This document shows positions 18,148 to 27,924 of a stretch of DNA of 64,000 nt, in pieces; positions within the stretch are counted from its first letter, which is position 1; the number at the start of each line of letters is the position of its first letter. Made by a program: the position numbers and the translations under genes. This DNA comes from Variovorax flavidus. GTDB taxonomy: Bacteria > Pseudomonadota > Gammaproteobacteria > Burkholderiales > Burkholderiaceae_C. The DNA is taken from contig NZ_JASZYE010000006.1 of assembly GCF_030317145.1 (NCBI RefSeq), positions 1 to 64,000 of the forward strand, in the 5' to 3' direction. The notes beneath the pieces were generated by a model. The model saw only the letters and a list, made by a program, of their open reading frames with translations, was not told where the DNA came from and made no database searches.

Positions 18148-19629
18148 TTGAAGCAATCCCTCGGGTCGCAGACGCAACTTGTCCGAAAGATCACGGGCGC
18201 CCTCGGCGTGCTGATGCTGGCCGGGTGCAACTCCTTCGCGCCGGTCAATCCGCCCATCGACCATGTCGAACTGGACAGCGGCTACCGCGTCGGCAACATG
18301 CTGAAGCGCACGCACGGCGTCAAGAACGACGCGGACACGCTGTTCCTGCTGACCTTCTCGGGCGGCGGCACGCGCGCAGCGGCTTTCTCGTACGGCGTGC
18401 TCGAAGAACTGCGGCGCACGAACGTCATGGTGAAGGGCCAGCCCGTCAACCTGCTCTCGGAGGTCGATGCCATCGCCGGCGTCTCGGGCGGCAGCTTCAC
18501 CGCGCTGGCCTATGCGCTGTATGGCGACCAGCTCTTCACCGAATACGAGCCCCGCTTCCTCAAGCGCAACGTGCAGGGCGCGCTCACCTGGGGCGCGCTG
18601 AACCCCGTCAACTGGTTTGCCCTGGGCAGCGGGCTTTACGGGCGCTCCGAATTCGCGGCCGACTACTACGACAAGATACTCTTCGGCGGCGCGACCTTCG
18701 ACGACCTGATCAACAAGCCGACGCCCGTGACCGCCGTGACCGGCACCGACCTCTCGACCGGCGCGCGCTTTCCGTTCTCGCAGGACCACTTCGACCTGCT
18801 GTGCTCCGACCTGGGCAAGGTGAGGCTGGCCCGCGCCGCCGCAACGTCGTCCGCCGTGCCCGCCGTGCTGTCGCCGGTTACGTACCGCAACTACGGCGGA
18901 ACCTGCGGTGCCGTCATGCCCGCCTGGGTGAAGGATGTCACCAAGGCCGAAGGCCCCGAGCGCCCGGCGGGCCGCGCCCTGCTGCGCTACCGCGACATCC
19001 AGAGCTTCCAGGACAGCAAGAACCGGCCGTACCTCCACGTGGTGGACGGCGGCGTGTCGGACAACCTCGGCTTGCGCGGGCTGCTCGAAGCGCTGGAAGA
19101 AGTGGAAGCGAGCCCGGCCTTCCAGGAGCAGGTCGGGCTGCAGCACATCCGCCGGATCGTGGTGGTGGTGGTCAACTCGCGCTCGGCGCCGGACACCGAC
19201 TGGGACCGCAGGGCCATCGCACCAGGGATCGTCTCGCAGTTGCTGCAATCGTCCAGCGTGCCGATCGATCACTTCTCCTATGAATCGGTCGAACTGCTGA
19301 AGGACATCGCCCAGCGCTGGGCCGACAAGCGGGAACTCGCGATCGCCGAGCGCCGGCTCGCCGGGATGTCGAAGGCCCAGGCCGAAGCATCGGTGCTGAA
19401 GCTGACCTTCGACGCCATCGACGTGAGCTTCGATGAAATCCAGGACCCCGAGGAAAAGCGCTACTTCATGAACCTGCCCACTAGCTTCGTGCTGCCGGAC
19501 GAGGCCGTGGACCGCCTGCGCGCCCTCGGCGGGAAGTTGCTGCGCGAATCACCGACCTATCGCGACCTGCTGAAGCGAATCGACGCCACCAACCAGCCGT
19601 CGAAGCAAGGCGCAGCCGCCGCGCAGTGA
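18148..19629 (+). CDS. Patatin-like phospholipase lipoprotein
   Basis: A 493-residue secreted or surface-anchored lipid acyl hydrolase. A short signal peptide ends in the lipobox LMLAGC (Cys27). The patatin oxyanion loop GGGTR is at 72-76, the nucleophile elbow GVSGG at 111-115 (Ser113), and the catalytic Asp lies in VVDGGVSDNLGLRGL at about residue 310. The start is a TTG at 18,148 with GGAAGGAAG just upstream. The longer in-frame reading would disrupt the signal peptide. The gene splits the otherwise conserved BON/SIS/yraN/rsmI neighbourhood. Confidence 0.87.
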   Translation: MKQSLGSQTQLVRKITGALGVLMLAGCNSFAPVNPPIDHVELDSGYRVGNMLKRTHGVKNDADTLFLLTFSGGGTRAAAFSYGVLEELRRTNVMVKGQPVNLLSEVDAIAGVSGGSFTALAYALYGDQLFTEYEPRFLKRNVQGALTWGALNPVNWFALGSGLYGRSEFAADYYDKILFGGATFDDLINKPTPVTAVTGTDLSTGARFPFSQDHFDLLCSDLGKVRLARAAATSSAVPAVLSPVTYRNYGGTCGAVMPAWVKDVTKAEGPERPAGRALLRYRDIQSFQDSKNRPYLHVVDGGVSDNLGLRGLLEALEEVEASPAFQEQVGLQHIRRIVVVVVNSRSAPDTDWDRRAIAPGIVSQLLQSSSVPIDHFSYESVELLKDIAQRWADKRELAIAERRLAGMSKAQAEASVLKLTFDAIDVSFDEIQDPEEKRYFMNLPTSFVLPDEAVDRLRALGGKLLRESPTYRDLLKRIDATNQPSKQGAAAAQ

Positions 19630-19636
19630 AGCGGGG

Positions 19637-20272
19637 TCAGGCGGACAGGAGCGACGAATCGCTGTCCTGGTCGCCGAGCAGTTGCGCGTCGACGCCGTCG
19701 CACAGGCAATGCAGCGTGAGCAGATGCACCTCGTGGATGCGCGCCCCGCGCTCGTGCGGCACGGTGACCTGGACGTCGGTTTCGCGCAGCGCGCGGCCTA
19801 CCGCCCCACCCGAGCCTCCGCCCGCGTTGCCGGCGTTGCCGAGCAGTGCCACGACCGTCATGTCCCGTGCGTGGGCCGCTTCGACTGCCGCCAGCACCGC
19901 GGCGGACTGGCCGCTCGCGCTCAGGGCGAGCAGCACGTCGCCGGCCTGGCCTAGCGCACGGACCTGCCGCGCGAAGCGGTCGGCGTCGAGTGCATCGGGC
20001 GTGTCGGCGGCGGGATCGGTCGGGTCGCCGGGCAAGGCGATGGCGGCCAGTTCGGGCCGATCGCGCTCGAAACGGCCGACGAACTGCGAGGCGAACTGCG
20101 CCGCCAGGAAGCCGGACACGCCCGCGCCGCACGCGAGGATCTTGCCGCCGCTTGTGACGCACGCAAGCACCGCCTGCATCGCTTGCGAAATGGGTTTACC
20201 GAGAAGGGGGCCTGCCTGGTACTTCAGGTCGGCGCTGTCGATGAAATGCTGCTGGATGCGTTGCTCAAGCAT
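19637..20272 (-). CDS. SIS-domain protein, phosphoheptose isomerase / DiaA-like
   Basis: A 211-residue sugar isomerase domain protein. The phosphosugar-binding loop ILACGAGVSGFLAAQFASQFVGRFERDRP covers about residues 45-73, and SASGQS marks the second half of the site. The family includes GmhA, which isomerises sedoheptulose 7-phosphate for LPS, and DiaA, which regulates DnaA. The location beside yraN and a BON lipoprotein matches the diaA locus, so a DiaA-like role is possible. Its stop faces the patatin stop at 7 bp. Confidence 0.83.
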   Translation of the reverse strand: MLEQRIQQHFIDSADLKYQAGPLLGKPISQAMQAVLACVTSGGKILACGAGVSGFLAAQFASQFVGRFERDRPELAAIALPGDPTDPAADTPDALDADRFARQVRALGQAGDVLLALSASGQSAAVLAAVEAAHARDMTVVALLGNAGNAGGGSGGAVGRALRETDVQVTVPHERGARIHEVHLLTLHCLCDGVDAQLLGDQDSDSSLLSA

Positions 20273-20367
20273 GGGGCGGGATGATAACTGCGCGATGGAA
20301 CGCGCTCAGTGAAACAAAACGTGTAGCGACGTAGAGCCGGGATCGGCCGATGGGTTCCGCGAACGCC

Positions 20368-20724
20368 TCAACTCGCATCGAACGCGCCCTGGATCCACTC
20401 GATGCGCTCCTCGATCAGCACCACGTCGAAACGGCACGGCGGCAGCACGCGAAGCCGGCTGATGTAGTGCCGCGCCGCGAAGACGATGCGGCCCTGCTTC
20501 ACGCTCGTGATGCTGCCGCCGGCGCCGCCATGCGTGCCGCTGGCGCGTTGCCGCACCTCGACGAACACCAGCGTGCCATCGCGCGGATCGCGCATGATCA
20601 GGTCGATCTCGCCGCCACCGCGGCCGGGGGTTCGATAATTGCGCGCGACCAGGCTCAGGCCGGCCGCCTGCAAGTGGTCGAGCGCGGCATCTTCCGCCGC
20701 GTCGCCTCGCTGCTTTGTCGTCAC
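20368..20724 (-). CDS. yraN: YraN family UPF0102 endonuclease-fold protein
   Basis: A 118-residue protein with a PD-(D/E)XK nuclease fold. The N-terminal TKQRGDAAEDAALDHLQAAGLSLVARNYR is the family signature. The catalytic-like residues are Asp in GGGEIDLIMRD and Glu in LVFVEVRQRA. The precise cellular role of YraN is unknown, although it is conserved next to rsmI. Here it is divergent from rsmI, with only 40 bp between the two starts. Confidence 0.9.
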   Translation of the reverse strand: MTTKQRGDAAEDAALDHLQAAGLSLVARNYRTPGRGGGEIDLIMRDPRDGTLVFVEVRQRASGTHGGAGGSITSVKQGRIVFAARHYISRLRVLPPCRFDVVLIEERIEWIQGAFDAS

Positions 20725-20764
20725 CTGCGGCGACCTCCCTGTCGTCTTGTTCTGGAGAAACCCA

Positions 20765-21700
20765 TTGACCTCACTCGCACCCGCTTCGTTCGGCGCCGCC
20801 CTGCAGGCGGCACGCGATGCCGCGGGCGCGCAGCATTATCCGCAGGCGACGCTCTATGTGGTCGCGACGCCGATCGGCAACCTCGCGGATATCACGCTGC
20901 GCGCGCTGCACGTCCTGCAGACCGTCGATGCCGTGGCCTGCGAGGACACCCGCCACACGCAAAGCCTGCTGCGCGCCTACGGCATCGAGCGGACATCGGC
21001 CCAGCTTCTGGCGCTGCACCAGCACAACGAGGCCGAGGCCGCGCAGTCGGTGATCGCGAGGCTGGCGAACGGTGAACGCGTTGCCTACGTGAGCGACGCC
21101 GGCACGCCCGGCGTGAGCGACCCCGGCGCGCGGTTGGTCGCGGCGGTGCGCGAGGCCGGCTACCGCGTGCTGCCGCTGCCCGGTGCCAGCAGCGTGACGA
21201 CGCTGGTCGGCGCGGCGGGGCTGGTTGCGGCGGGGGACGCCGGGAGCGCGTTCGTCTTCGCGGGCTTTCTGCCCAGCAAGGCCGGGGAGCGCGATGCGGC
21301 CGTGCTGGAACTGGCCGACGAGCCGCGCAGCGTGGTGCTGCTCGAAGCGCCTCACCGCATCGAGGCGCTGGCGCGTGCGTTGGCGACCCTGGGGGATCGA
21401 CAGATCACGGTGGGCCGCGAACTCACCAAGCAGTTCGAAGAGATCGCCACCGTCACCGCGGCCGCCCTGCCCGACTGGTTTGCAGCGAGCCGCGACCGCA
21501 CGCGCGGCGAGTTCGCGCTGGTGCTGCACCCCAAGCCCGCAGCGACTGACGATGGCGTCGAAGGCGAGCGCGTGCTGCGCCTCCTGCTGGCCGAACTGCC
21601 GCTCAAGAGCGCCGTGCGCGTGGCGGCCGAGATCAGCGGCGCGCCGCGCAATGCGCTCTACGACGCGGCCCTGCGCATGCGCGAAGAGCCGAACGACTAG
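20765..21700 (+). CDS. rsmI: 16S rRNA (cytidine(1402)-2'-O)-methyltransferase RsmI
   Basis: A 311-residue tetrapyrrole-methylase-fold enzyme that 2'-O-methylates C1402 of 16S rRNA. The signature LYVVATPIGNLADITLRAL is near residue 30, followed by CEDTRHT and SDAGTPGVSDPGARLV. The start is a TTG at 20,765 with GGAGAA upstream; the open frame upstream is antisense to yraN. The length suits the family. Confidence 0.92.
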   Translation: MTSLAPASFGAALQAARDAAGAQHYPQATLYVVATPIGNLADITLRALHVLQTVDAVACEDTRHTQSLLRAYGIERTSAQLLALHQHNEAEAAQSVIARLANGERVAYVSDAGTPGVSDPGARLVAAVREAGYRVLPLPGASSVTTLVGAAGLVAAGDAGSAFVFAGFLPSKAGERDAAVLELADEPRSVVLLEAPHRIEALARALATLGDRQITVGRELTKQFEEIATVTAAALPDWFAASRDRTRGEFALVLHPKPAATDDGVEGERVLRLLLAELPLKSAVRVAAEISGAPRNALYDAALRMREEPND

Positions 21701-21719
21701 GCGCCCTCGCCCCTCGCGA

Positions 21720-22448
21720 TCAACCGTCGAGTTCGGGATACGCCCGGAAGATGCCGTCCTCGTTGAAGGGGATGCGGCGCGGGCTCTGCAGATAGTCGTG
21801 CACCCGCTGGCGGCGGCTCACGTTCGTCGCGAGCTTGGCGACGGCCGGGGTTTGCGCGAGCGCTCGCGCCGTCGCTTTCGGGAACGCATAGCGCAGGCCC
21901 GCGACGAGCTGGAACAGCGACAGGTCGGCATAGGTCAGCACATCGCTGACCAGATGCACATCGCCAGCGGGATTGCGTTGCAGGATCAGCTCGAACCAGT
22001 CCAGGAACTTGGGAATGCGCTCTTCGCGAAACGACTTGGCCCGCGCCAGCGCTGCCTCGCGCTGGTCTTCGTAATAGAGGCCCGTCGACAACGGATGGTG
22101 CGTGTCGTGCGCCTCGGCCACCACGTCGGCGATGGTGAGTTGCAACTGGTGCGCCCAGATCCCGTCGGCCTCACCGACACCTGCGAGCCCCAGGCGCGGC
22201 CCCAGATAGAGCAGGATCGCCGCGGTCTGCCCGACGACGATGTCGCCGTCGACCAGAAAGGGCGGCGCGAACGAGGGACGCGGGTTGCCCGGATCGCCGA
22301 GGCGCCGCCCCAGCGCCGATTCGCCGCCACCTTTGGAAGGCGGTTCGCGCGCCACGTCGACGTATGCCGCGCCCACGGCCTCCAGCGCCAGACGCACGAA
22401 TTCGCCGCGGCCCTGGATCGAGGGCCAATAGTGGAGTTGATAGGTCAC
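21720..22448 (-). CDS. Glutathione S-transferase family protein
   Basis: A 242-residue GST-like protein. The N-terminal thioredoxin-fold half shows YQLHYWPSIQGRGEFVRLALEAVG and PFLVDGDIVVGQTAAILLYLG, which match the glutathione-binding domain. The helical C-terminal half contains DVLTYADLSLFQLVAGLRY, the GST N-capping region. It probably conjugates or reduces electrophiles with glutathione; substrate unknown. It stands alone between rsmI and a divergent transporter gene. Confidence 0.87.
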   Translation of the reverse strand: MTYQLHYWPSIQGRGEFVRLALEAVGAAYVDVAREPPSKGGGESALGRRLGDPGNPRPSFAPPFLVDGDIVVGQTAAILLYLGPRLGLAGVGEADGIWAHQLQLTIADVVAEAHDTHHPLSTGLYYEDQREAALARAKSFREERIPKFLDWFELILQRNPAGDVHLVSDVLTYADLSLFQLVAGLRYAFPKATARALAQTPAVAKLATNVSRRQRVHDYLQSPRRIPFNEDGIFRAYPELDG

Positions 22449-22511
22449 GAGTTCGCTCCGCCAGCCTTACAGGAAGGTCGAGCATACGAAAAAGCGGAAA
22501 ATTAGCCGCTT

Positions 22512-23738
22512 ATGTCTTCCATACCCGCCCCGTCGGCGCAAGCACCGCGTCCCCTCTTCCCCGTCAATCCCAAGCCCCTCGGCATCGCAGTCCTGCTCAT
22601 CGCGCTCGGCGCGGTGTATCTCGCGCAAACCGTGAGCGCACGCCAGGCCGCGCTCTACGTGGTCGGCGCCCTGCTCGGCATCACGCTCTACCACGCGGCC
22701 TTCGGCTTCACCTCCGCGTGGCGCGTCTTCATCGCCGACGGACGCGGCGCAGGCCTGCGCGCGCAGATGGTGATGCTCGCCATCGGCGTGCTGCTGTTCT
22801 TCCCCGCGCTGTCGGCCGGGTCGCTGTTCGGCCAACCCGTGACGGGCCTCGTCTCCCCGGCGGGAACCTCGGTGATCGTCGGCGCATTCATCTTCGGCGT
22901 CGGCATGCAGCTCGGCGGCGGGTGCGCCTCGGGCACGCTCTACACCGTGGGTGGCGGCAGCACGCGCATGGTCATCACGCTGATCGCCTTCATCGTCGGC
23001 TCGGTCGTGGCCACGGCGCACATGCCGTTCTGGACGGCCATGCCGCAGCTCAAGCCCTTCTCCATGGTGCTGGCCTTCGGCGCCGGTCCGGCGATTGCGC
23101 TCAATCTCGTGGTGTTCGCGGCCATCGCCGGGCTGACCGTGCTGATCGAGAAGCGCCGCCATGGCCGCCTCGTCAACGAGCCGGACCGCGTCGCGCACGC
23201 CTCGCCGTGGCTGCACGGCCCGTGGCCGCTGATCGCGGGGGCGGTTGCACTCGCGGTGCTCAACTTCGCGACGCTCGCCCTGGCGGGCCGTCCGTGGGGC
23301 GTGACTTCGGCATTCGCCTTGTGGGGCGCGAAGGGCGCCGCTGCGCTCGGCGTCGACATCGCGAGCTGGAAATACTGGAGCGCCGGCCCCAACGCTGCAT
23401 CGCTCGCCGCGCCGCTGAACTTCGACGTGACCACCGTGATGGACATCGGCATCGTGTTCGGCGCCATGGCCGCCGCCGCGCTGGCGGGCCGCTACGCGCC
23501 GGTGTGGCGGATTCCGCTGCGCTCGATCGTGGCGGCAGTGGTCGGCGGGCTGATGCTCGGCTACGGCGCGCGCCTGGCCTACGGCTGCAACATCGGCGCC
23601 TACTTCAGCGGCATCGTCTCCGGCAGCCTGCACGGCTGGCTCTGGCTCGTCTGTGCGTTCGCGGGCAACGTGCTGGGCACGAGGCTGCGGCCGTTCTTCG
23701 GCCTCGAAGTCGAACGCGTGAAGAACACCGGCTGCTAG
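22512..23738 (+). CDS. YeeE/YedE family membrane transporter (sulfur compound uptake)
   Basis: A 408-residue inner-membrane protein with about ten hydrophobic segments. It belongs to the YeeE/YedE family, whose characterised member TsuA imports thiosulfate. The conserved cysteine motifs GGGCASGTLYTVGGGS near residue 138 and ARLAYGCNIGAYFSGI near 358 form the substrate path in that family. No partner sulfur gene is adjacent, so thiosulfate is inferred from the family only. Confidence 0.85.
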   Translation: MSSIPAPSAQAPRPLFPVNPKPLGIAVLLIALGAVYLAQTVSARQAALYVVGALLGITLYHAAFGFTSAWRVFIADGRGAGLRAQMVMLAIGVLLFFPALSAGSLFGQPVTGLVSPAGTSVIVGAFIFGVGMQLGGGCASGTLYTVGGGSTRMVITLIAFIVGSVVATAHMPFWTAMPQLKPFSMVLAFGAGPAIALNLVVFAAIAGLTVLIEKRRHGRLVNEPDRVAHASPWLHGPWPLIAGAVALAVLNFATLALAGRPWGVTSAFALWGAKGAAALGVDIASWKYWSAGPNAASLAAPLNFDVTTVMDIGIVFGAMAAAALAGRYAPVWRIPLRSIVAAVVGGLMLGYGARLAYGCNIGAYFSGIVSGSLHGWLWLVCAFAGNVLGTRLRPFFGLEVERVKNTGC

Positions 23739-23753
23739 CCGCGCCGGCCGGAC

Positions 23754-24023
23754 TTACTGCCCGACCACCGACCAGCCCGCCTGCTGGTTGGTCTTGTCGT
23801 TCTCGTATTCCCAGCGCGTGCCGCAGGCGTCGCAGCGGTAGCTGGTGAGCGTGACCGTGTGGCTGCCGCCGTCGTCGTCGCTGCGCACCGCCTTGCGGCT
23901 GGACTGCTGCACCAGCTCGGCATGCCCCGGCGCGCGGCGCCAGTTCCGCTGGATGCCGGCGCAGGAGGCGCAGAGCGTCATCTTCTTGAGCTCGGCGGCT
24001 CTCTGGTTGCTCTCGTTCGTCAT
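23754..24023 (-). CDS. Small zinc-ribbon-like hypothetical protein
   Basis: An 89-residue protein with two CxxC knuckles, Cys18/Cys21 and Cys64/Cys67 (YRCDACGTRW), which probably bind one zinc ion. The segment between them is polar. No DNA-binding or enzymatic domain is evident. It converges with the YeeE gene and lies 42 bp upstream of no clear operon partner; psuG on the same strand starts far upstream of it. Confidence 0.6.
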   Translation of the reverse strand: MTNESNQRAAELKKMTLCASCAGIQRNWRRAPGHAELVQQSSRKAVRSDDDGGSHTVTLTSYRCDACGTRWEYENDKTNQQAGWSVVGQ

Positions 24024-24065
24024 GCGGCCTCTGCTTCCCTTGGATTGATCACTGAACCGGGCATG

Positions 24066-25001
24066 TTAACGACGCGGCCCGGAGCCCAATGCCAGCGCCA
24101 GCCTGGCCCCCACCTCGGCGTTGTGCTTGACCAGCGCGATGTTGGTCGCGAGGCTGCGCCCGCCCGTCAGCGCCTTGATGCGCGCCAGCAGGAAGGGCGT
24201 CACCGCCTTGCCGGTGATGCCCTGCGCCTTGGCCTCGTCCAGCGCCTGCAGCGTCAGCGCGTCGATCTCCTCGCGCGGCATCGCGGCTGATTCGGGCACC
24301 GGCGTGCTCAGCACCACGCCGCCTGCCAGGCCCAGATCCCACTTGGTACGGATGAAGCGCGCCTGCGCCGCTGCGTCGTCGAGCCGGTAGTCCGCCCTGA
24401 AACCGCTGTCGCGCGTGTAGAAGGCCGCGAAGTTGTCCTGCTCGCAACTGAGCACCGGCACGCCGTGCGTCTCCAGGTATTCGAGCGTCAGCCCGATGTC
24501 GAGGATGGACTTGGCGCCCGCGCACACCACGGCCACCGAAGTCTTCGCCAGCTCCTGCAGGTCGGCCGAGATGTCGAAGCTCTCCGGCGCGCCACGGTGC
24601 GCGCCGCCGATACCGCCGGTCACGAACACCTCGATGCCGGCGAGCGCCGCGCAGATCATCGTGCCGGCCACCGTCGTCGCGCCGAGCCCGCCGCCGGCCA
24701 GCACGGCCGGCAGGTCGCGGCGGCTGACCTTCTGCGCCTCCTTCGAGCGGCCGAGCAGCTCCAGCTCGTCGGCGGACAGGCCGATGCGGATGCGCCCGCC
24801 CATCACCGCGATCGTCGCGGGCTCGGCGCCCAGGCCGCGGATCAGCGCCTCGACTTCGCGCGCCGTGCGAACGTTTTCCGGGTAGGGCATGCCGTGGGCA
24901 ATGATGGTCGATTCGAGCGCCACGACCGGGCGCCCGGCCGCCTGCGCCGCAGCCACGGGCGCGCTGAAAGTCAGCCAGGAGCGGGCAAGGTCGGAAGCCA
25001 T
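24066..25001 (-). CDS. psuG: Pseudouridine-5'-phosphate glycosidase
   Basis: A 311-residue enzyme that cleaves pseudouridine 5'-phosphate to uracil and ribose 5-phosphate. Diagnostic blocks are [17 protein letters not shown] near the N terminus, [25 protein letters not shown] and [26 protein letters not shown]. The start at 25,001 (MASDLAR) is chosen over the long upstream open frame, which reads antisense to the divergent hydrolase leader. No pseudouridine kinase gene (psuK) lies next to it. Confidence 0.92.
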   Translation of the reverse strand: MASDLARSWLTFSAPVAAAQAAGRPVVALESTIIAHGMPYPENVRTAREVEALIRGLGAEPATIAVMGGRIRIGLSADELELLGRSKEAQKVSRRDLPAVLAGGGLGATTVAGTMICAALAGIEVFVTGGIGGAHRGAPESFDISADLQELAKTSVAVVCAGAKSILDIGLTLEYLETHGVPVLSCEQDNFAAFYTRDSGFRADYRLDDAAAQARFIRTKWDLGLAGGVVLSTPVPESAAMPREEIDALTLQALDEAKAQGITGKAVTPFLLARIKALTGGRSLATNIALVKHNAEVGARLALALGSGPRR

Positions 25002-25149
25002 GGGGGTGTTTTCTATCTCCAAAGGCCAATGCGCCGATTCGCTATCCGGAGAGGGTCGAAGTGCCCCTCGGGAGGTCGTCGCCGGCGGGGTATCCGAGCA
25101 TACTGCCGGCACCGCCATCCTCCCTCCACTCCCAAAAGGAAGCTTGACC

Positions 25150-25971
25150 ATGCCCACCATCACCACCAAAGACGGCACAGAGATCTACTACAAGGACTGG
25201 GGCCAAGGCCAACCCATCGTCTTCTCGCACGGCTGGCCCCTGTCGGCGGACGACTGGGACAACCAGATGCTGTTCTTCCTGGCGCAGGGCTACCGCGTGA
25301 TCGCGCACGACCGGCGCGGCCACGGCCGCTCGACCCAGACGTGGACCGGCAACGAGATGGACACCTACGCCGACGACCTCGCCGCCCTCACCGCCGCGCT
25401 GGACCTGAAGGACGCCATCCACGTCGGCCACTCCACCGGCGGCGGCGAAGTCGCGCGCTACCTGGGGCGCCACGGCACGAAGCGCGTCGCCAAGGCCGTG
25501 CTGATCGGCGCGGTGCCGCCCATCATGGTCAAGTCCGAAGCCAACCCGGGCGGCCTGCCCATCGACGTGTTCGACGGCATCCGCGCCGGCGTCGCCGGCA
25601 ACCGCGCCGAGTTCTACCGCGACATCACCCTGCCCTTCTACGGCTACAACCGCCCCGGCGCCAAGATCTCCGAAGGCATCCGCCAGCACTGGTGGCTGCA
25701 GGGGATGATGGGCGGCATCAAGGCGCACTACGACTGCGTCAAGGCGTTCTCGGAAACGGACTTCACGGAAGACCTGAAGAAGATCGACGTGCCGACCTTC
25801 GTGATGCACGGGGACGATGACCAGATCGTGCCGATTGCGGATTCGGCGCTGCTGTCGTCGAAGCTGGTGAAGGGGGCGGAACTGAAGGTTTATGCGGGGC
25901 TGCCGCATGGGATGTGTGCGACGCATCCGGATGTGGTTAATAAGGATTTGTTGGCGTTTATCAAGGGCTGA
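25150..25971 (+). CDS. Alpha/beta hydrolase, non-heme chloroperoxidase-like
   Basis: A 273-residue alpha/beta hydrolase close to cofactor-free haloperoxidases and aryl esterases. The nucleophile elbow VGHSTGGGE places Ser95 as the catalytic residue. [12 protein letters not shown] provides the acidic residue and [11 protein letters not shown] the catalytic His near 250. The oxyanion region is [24 protein letters not shown] precedes the ATG at 25,150. Physiological activity is probably esterase or perhydrolase. Confidence 0.88.
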   Translation: MPTITTKDGTEIYYKDWGQGQPIVFSHGWPLSADDWDNQMLFFLAQGYRVIAHDRRGHGRSTQTWTGNEMDTYADDLAALTAALDLKDAIHVGHSTGGGEVARYLGRHGTKRVAKAVLIGAVPPIMVKSEANPGGLPIDVFDGIRAGVAGNRAEFYRDITLPFYGYNRPGAKISEGIRQHWWLQGMMGGIKAHYDCVKAFSETDFTEDLKKIDVPTFVMHGDDDQIVPIADSALLSSKLVKGAELKVYAGLPHGMCATHPDVVNKDLLAFIKG

Positions 25972-25993
25972 ACGGGCGCATGCAGCCGAGCGG

Positions 25994-26665
25994 TCAGGTT
26001 CGCGCTACCACCGCTCGGCTCTCATCTTCCTGGTCTAGATAGGCACAGAGCGCGCGCCCCGTGAGAAGCACGAGGTCGAAGTTCTCTTTCTGCAATTGCG
26101 CGCGCATCTCATCCGTGTACACGGCGCGCGTGATCGCAGCGGCCAGCTTGTCGACGATCGCGGCGGACGTGCCCGGTGGAGCGTAGATGCCGTCGACCTT
26201 GCTGCCGCTATTCTTCAACCACTCGATGTGGCCTTGGAGGTCCGGCGTGGGGAGGGGTGAATTCGCCACTACCCCAAATGCCAACAGGCTGACCAGCGCC
26301 ACGGGCACGAAGTGGCCAGGCGGGTTGTCCGGGATGTCGTCGCAGAAGTACCGCGCAATCGACATCATCGTCGTGCTGCATATCAACAGCGTGTGGCCGT
26401 CCGGCGCCGCCCGCGCTGCCACCGCAAAGCCCTCAACTCCGGTGACGCTCGGCCTCTTGTCGATCACGACCGGCTGACCGAACTCGGCGCCAAGCCTGCT
26501 GGCGGCTACCCGCGCGATCGTTTCGATGGCGCCTTTGCGCAGGTATCCGACGACGATGCGGATCGACTGTGTGGGGTACGCCGCGTCAGCGGATTTAGCG
26601 GCAGAAGCTACCTGCCGAAGGGCGATCGAAATCGCGAGCGCGAAATAGCTGGACCGACGATACAT
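25994..26665 (-). pseudogene. Truncated Bug/TctC family solute-binding protein
   Basis: A 223-residue remnant of a periplasmic Bug-type receptor for carboxylates, normally about 320 residues. The first 150 residues keep the family pattern: a signal-like N terminus, YPTQSIRIVVGY, VAASRLGAEFGQPVVIDKRP and AARAAPDGHTLL. It then jumps from LQGHIEWLKNSGSKV straight to DGIYAPPGTSAAIVDKLAAAI near the usual C terminus, so about 100 residues including much of domain 2 are missing. The frame is open, but a deletion of this size probably removes ligand binding. Confidence 0.7.
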
Positions 26666-26728
26666 GTGTCTCCCTCAAGTCGTTATCTGGCGAATTTTGT
26701 ACCATAAAAGCGGGTGCATAACAAATGC

Positions 26729-27010
26729 ATGACAACGAGATTCGTTGCCATGCGATCCAACCAAGACCCCGCTCTGCTCAGAGCATTTGCCGCCGAACTG
26801 AAAGCTCGGCGTGCCGCGCTAAACATCAGTCAGGAAGCTCTCGCATATGCGTCGGAAGTGAATCGAACGTTTGTCGCGAAACTGGAGCTGGCCACCACGA
26901 GCCCCTCTCTGAGCAGCCTCTTTCGGTTGGCCAATGGTTTGCAGGTCGCGCCTTGGGAGTTGGTGCTATCTGTACAAGAGAGATACGAGAAAGAACTTGG
27001 CGCTCTGTAG
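26729..27010 (+). CDS. XRE family helix-turn-helix regulator
   Basis: A 93-residue Cro/C1-type DNA-binding protein. The helix-turn-helix lies at about residues 20-75: LRAFAAELKARRAALNISQEALAYASEVNRTFVAKLE, then PSLSSLFRLANGL. ATG 26,729 is used; GTG 26,714 and ATG 26,750 are alternatives, none with a strong ribosome binding site. It has no ligand domain. It lies close to the island's left end but outside the 16-bp repeat. Confidence 0.8.
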   Translation: MTTRFVAMRSNQDPALLRAFAAELKARRAALNISQEALAYASEVNRTFVAKLELATTSPSLSSLFRLANGLQVAPWELVLSVQERYEKELGAL

Positions 27011-27111
27011 CCCGCCCGTTTAGGCAAATGTGAGGAACTTCACGACGCGGAGACGAAATAGGAAATTCGAGGAGGTCGGATGCCCCAGCGATAGCGGACA
27101 GTTGCTGAGCT

Positions 27112-27771
27112 ATGCACAACGACAAGATCAGCAGCCTTTGGATGAACGAATCGCGCGAGCCCTTGCCGTCATGGGAGCGCGCCCTGCGGCCGCGAAAGTC
27201 GTCAAACCGCGTGCTGGTCTGGCTCGCAGCGGCAGGCGCCGCCGTGATGGTGTTCGTTGCGTTCCAGAGCTGGCAAGACCGGGACGCATTGCGAAATCAA
27301 GCTACGCGGCAGGGTGCACCAGTCGTCAGCCCGCAACCGCACGTTTCAGAGTCGCCGTCTCCAGATGCGCCGCGCGAGCAGGATCAAGGGCCTGCGCCTC
27401 GAATACAGCAGTTCGCCAAGTGCGTCTCCGCGAACGGAACGGTGACGTATTCGGATAGACCCTGCCCGTCAGGTTCAAAGACCGGCGCAGTGTCAGTGCA
27501 ACCCGATGCCAATCTGGCGGACGGGATGTCGCTGGAAGATAGAGCAGCCTCCATGCGTCGCAACAGCGCCATCACTCACGCTGCCGTCGAACATGAGCGC
27601 AGGGTAGCAATGAACGTCGACCTCGCAGTCACTGAATGCGCGCAACTAGACGCGCAGATCGCATCCATTGATGCGGCGACCCGCCAGCCGCTCAATGGTT
27701 ACGAACAGGATCGACTGAGGGATCAACGAAAGCGCGCACGGGACCGGCAGTTTGCATTGCGATGCAGGTGA
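27112..27771 (+). CDS. DUF4124-like membrane-anchored protein
   Basis: A 219-residue protein with one transmembrane helix at about residues 34-52 (VLVWLAAAGAAVMVFVAF). The segment FAKCVSANGTVTYSDRPCPSGSKT near residue 105 is the DUF4124 core, a small two-cysteine beta unit common in betaproteobacterial envelope proteins. The rest is charged and helical. Function unknown. Confidence 0.65.
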   Translation: MHNDKISSLWMNESREPLPSWERALRPRKSSNRVLVWLAAAGAAVMVFVAFQSWQDRDALRNQATRQGAPVVSPQPHVSESPSPDAPREQDQGPAPRIQQFAKCVSANGTVTYSDRPCPSGSKTGAVSVQPDANLADGMSLEDRAASMRRNSAITHAAVEHERRVAMNVDLAVTECAQLDAQIASIDAATRQPLNGYEQDRLRDQRKRARDRQFALRCR

Positions 27772-27924
27772 GGCGATCGCGCGGCTAGCGCAAGTGTCAC
27801 GCCCGCAGGCCTAGGGCCGACAAGATCAGCGCCTGATCAGCCGCTCCCTCCGTATTGCCACGATGGATGCCCCACTAAACATGCACTCATGCGTCAGATA
27901 GGGCCTGCGCGGAGGAAGAACGAA

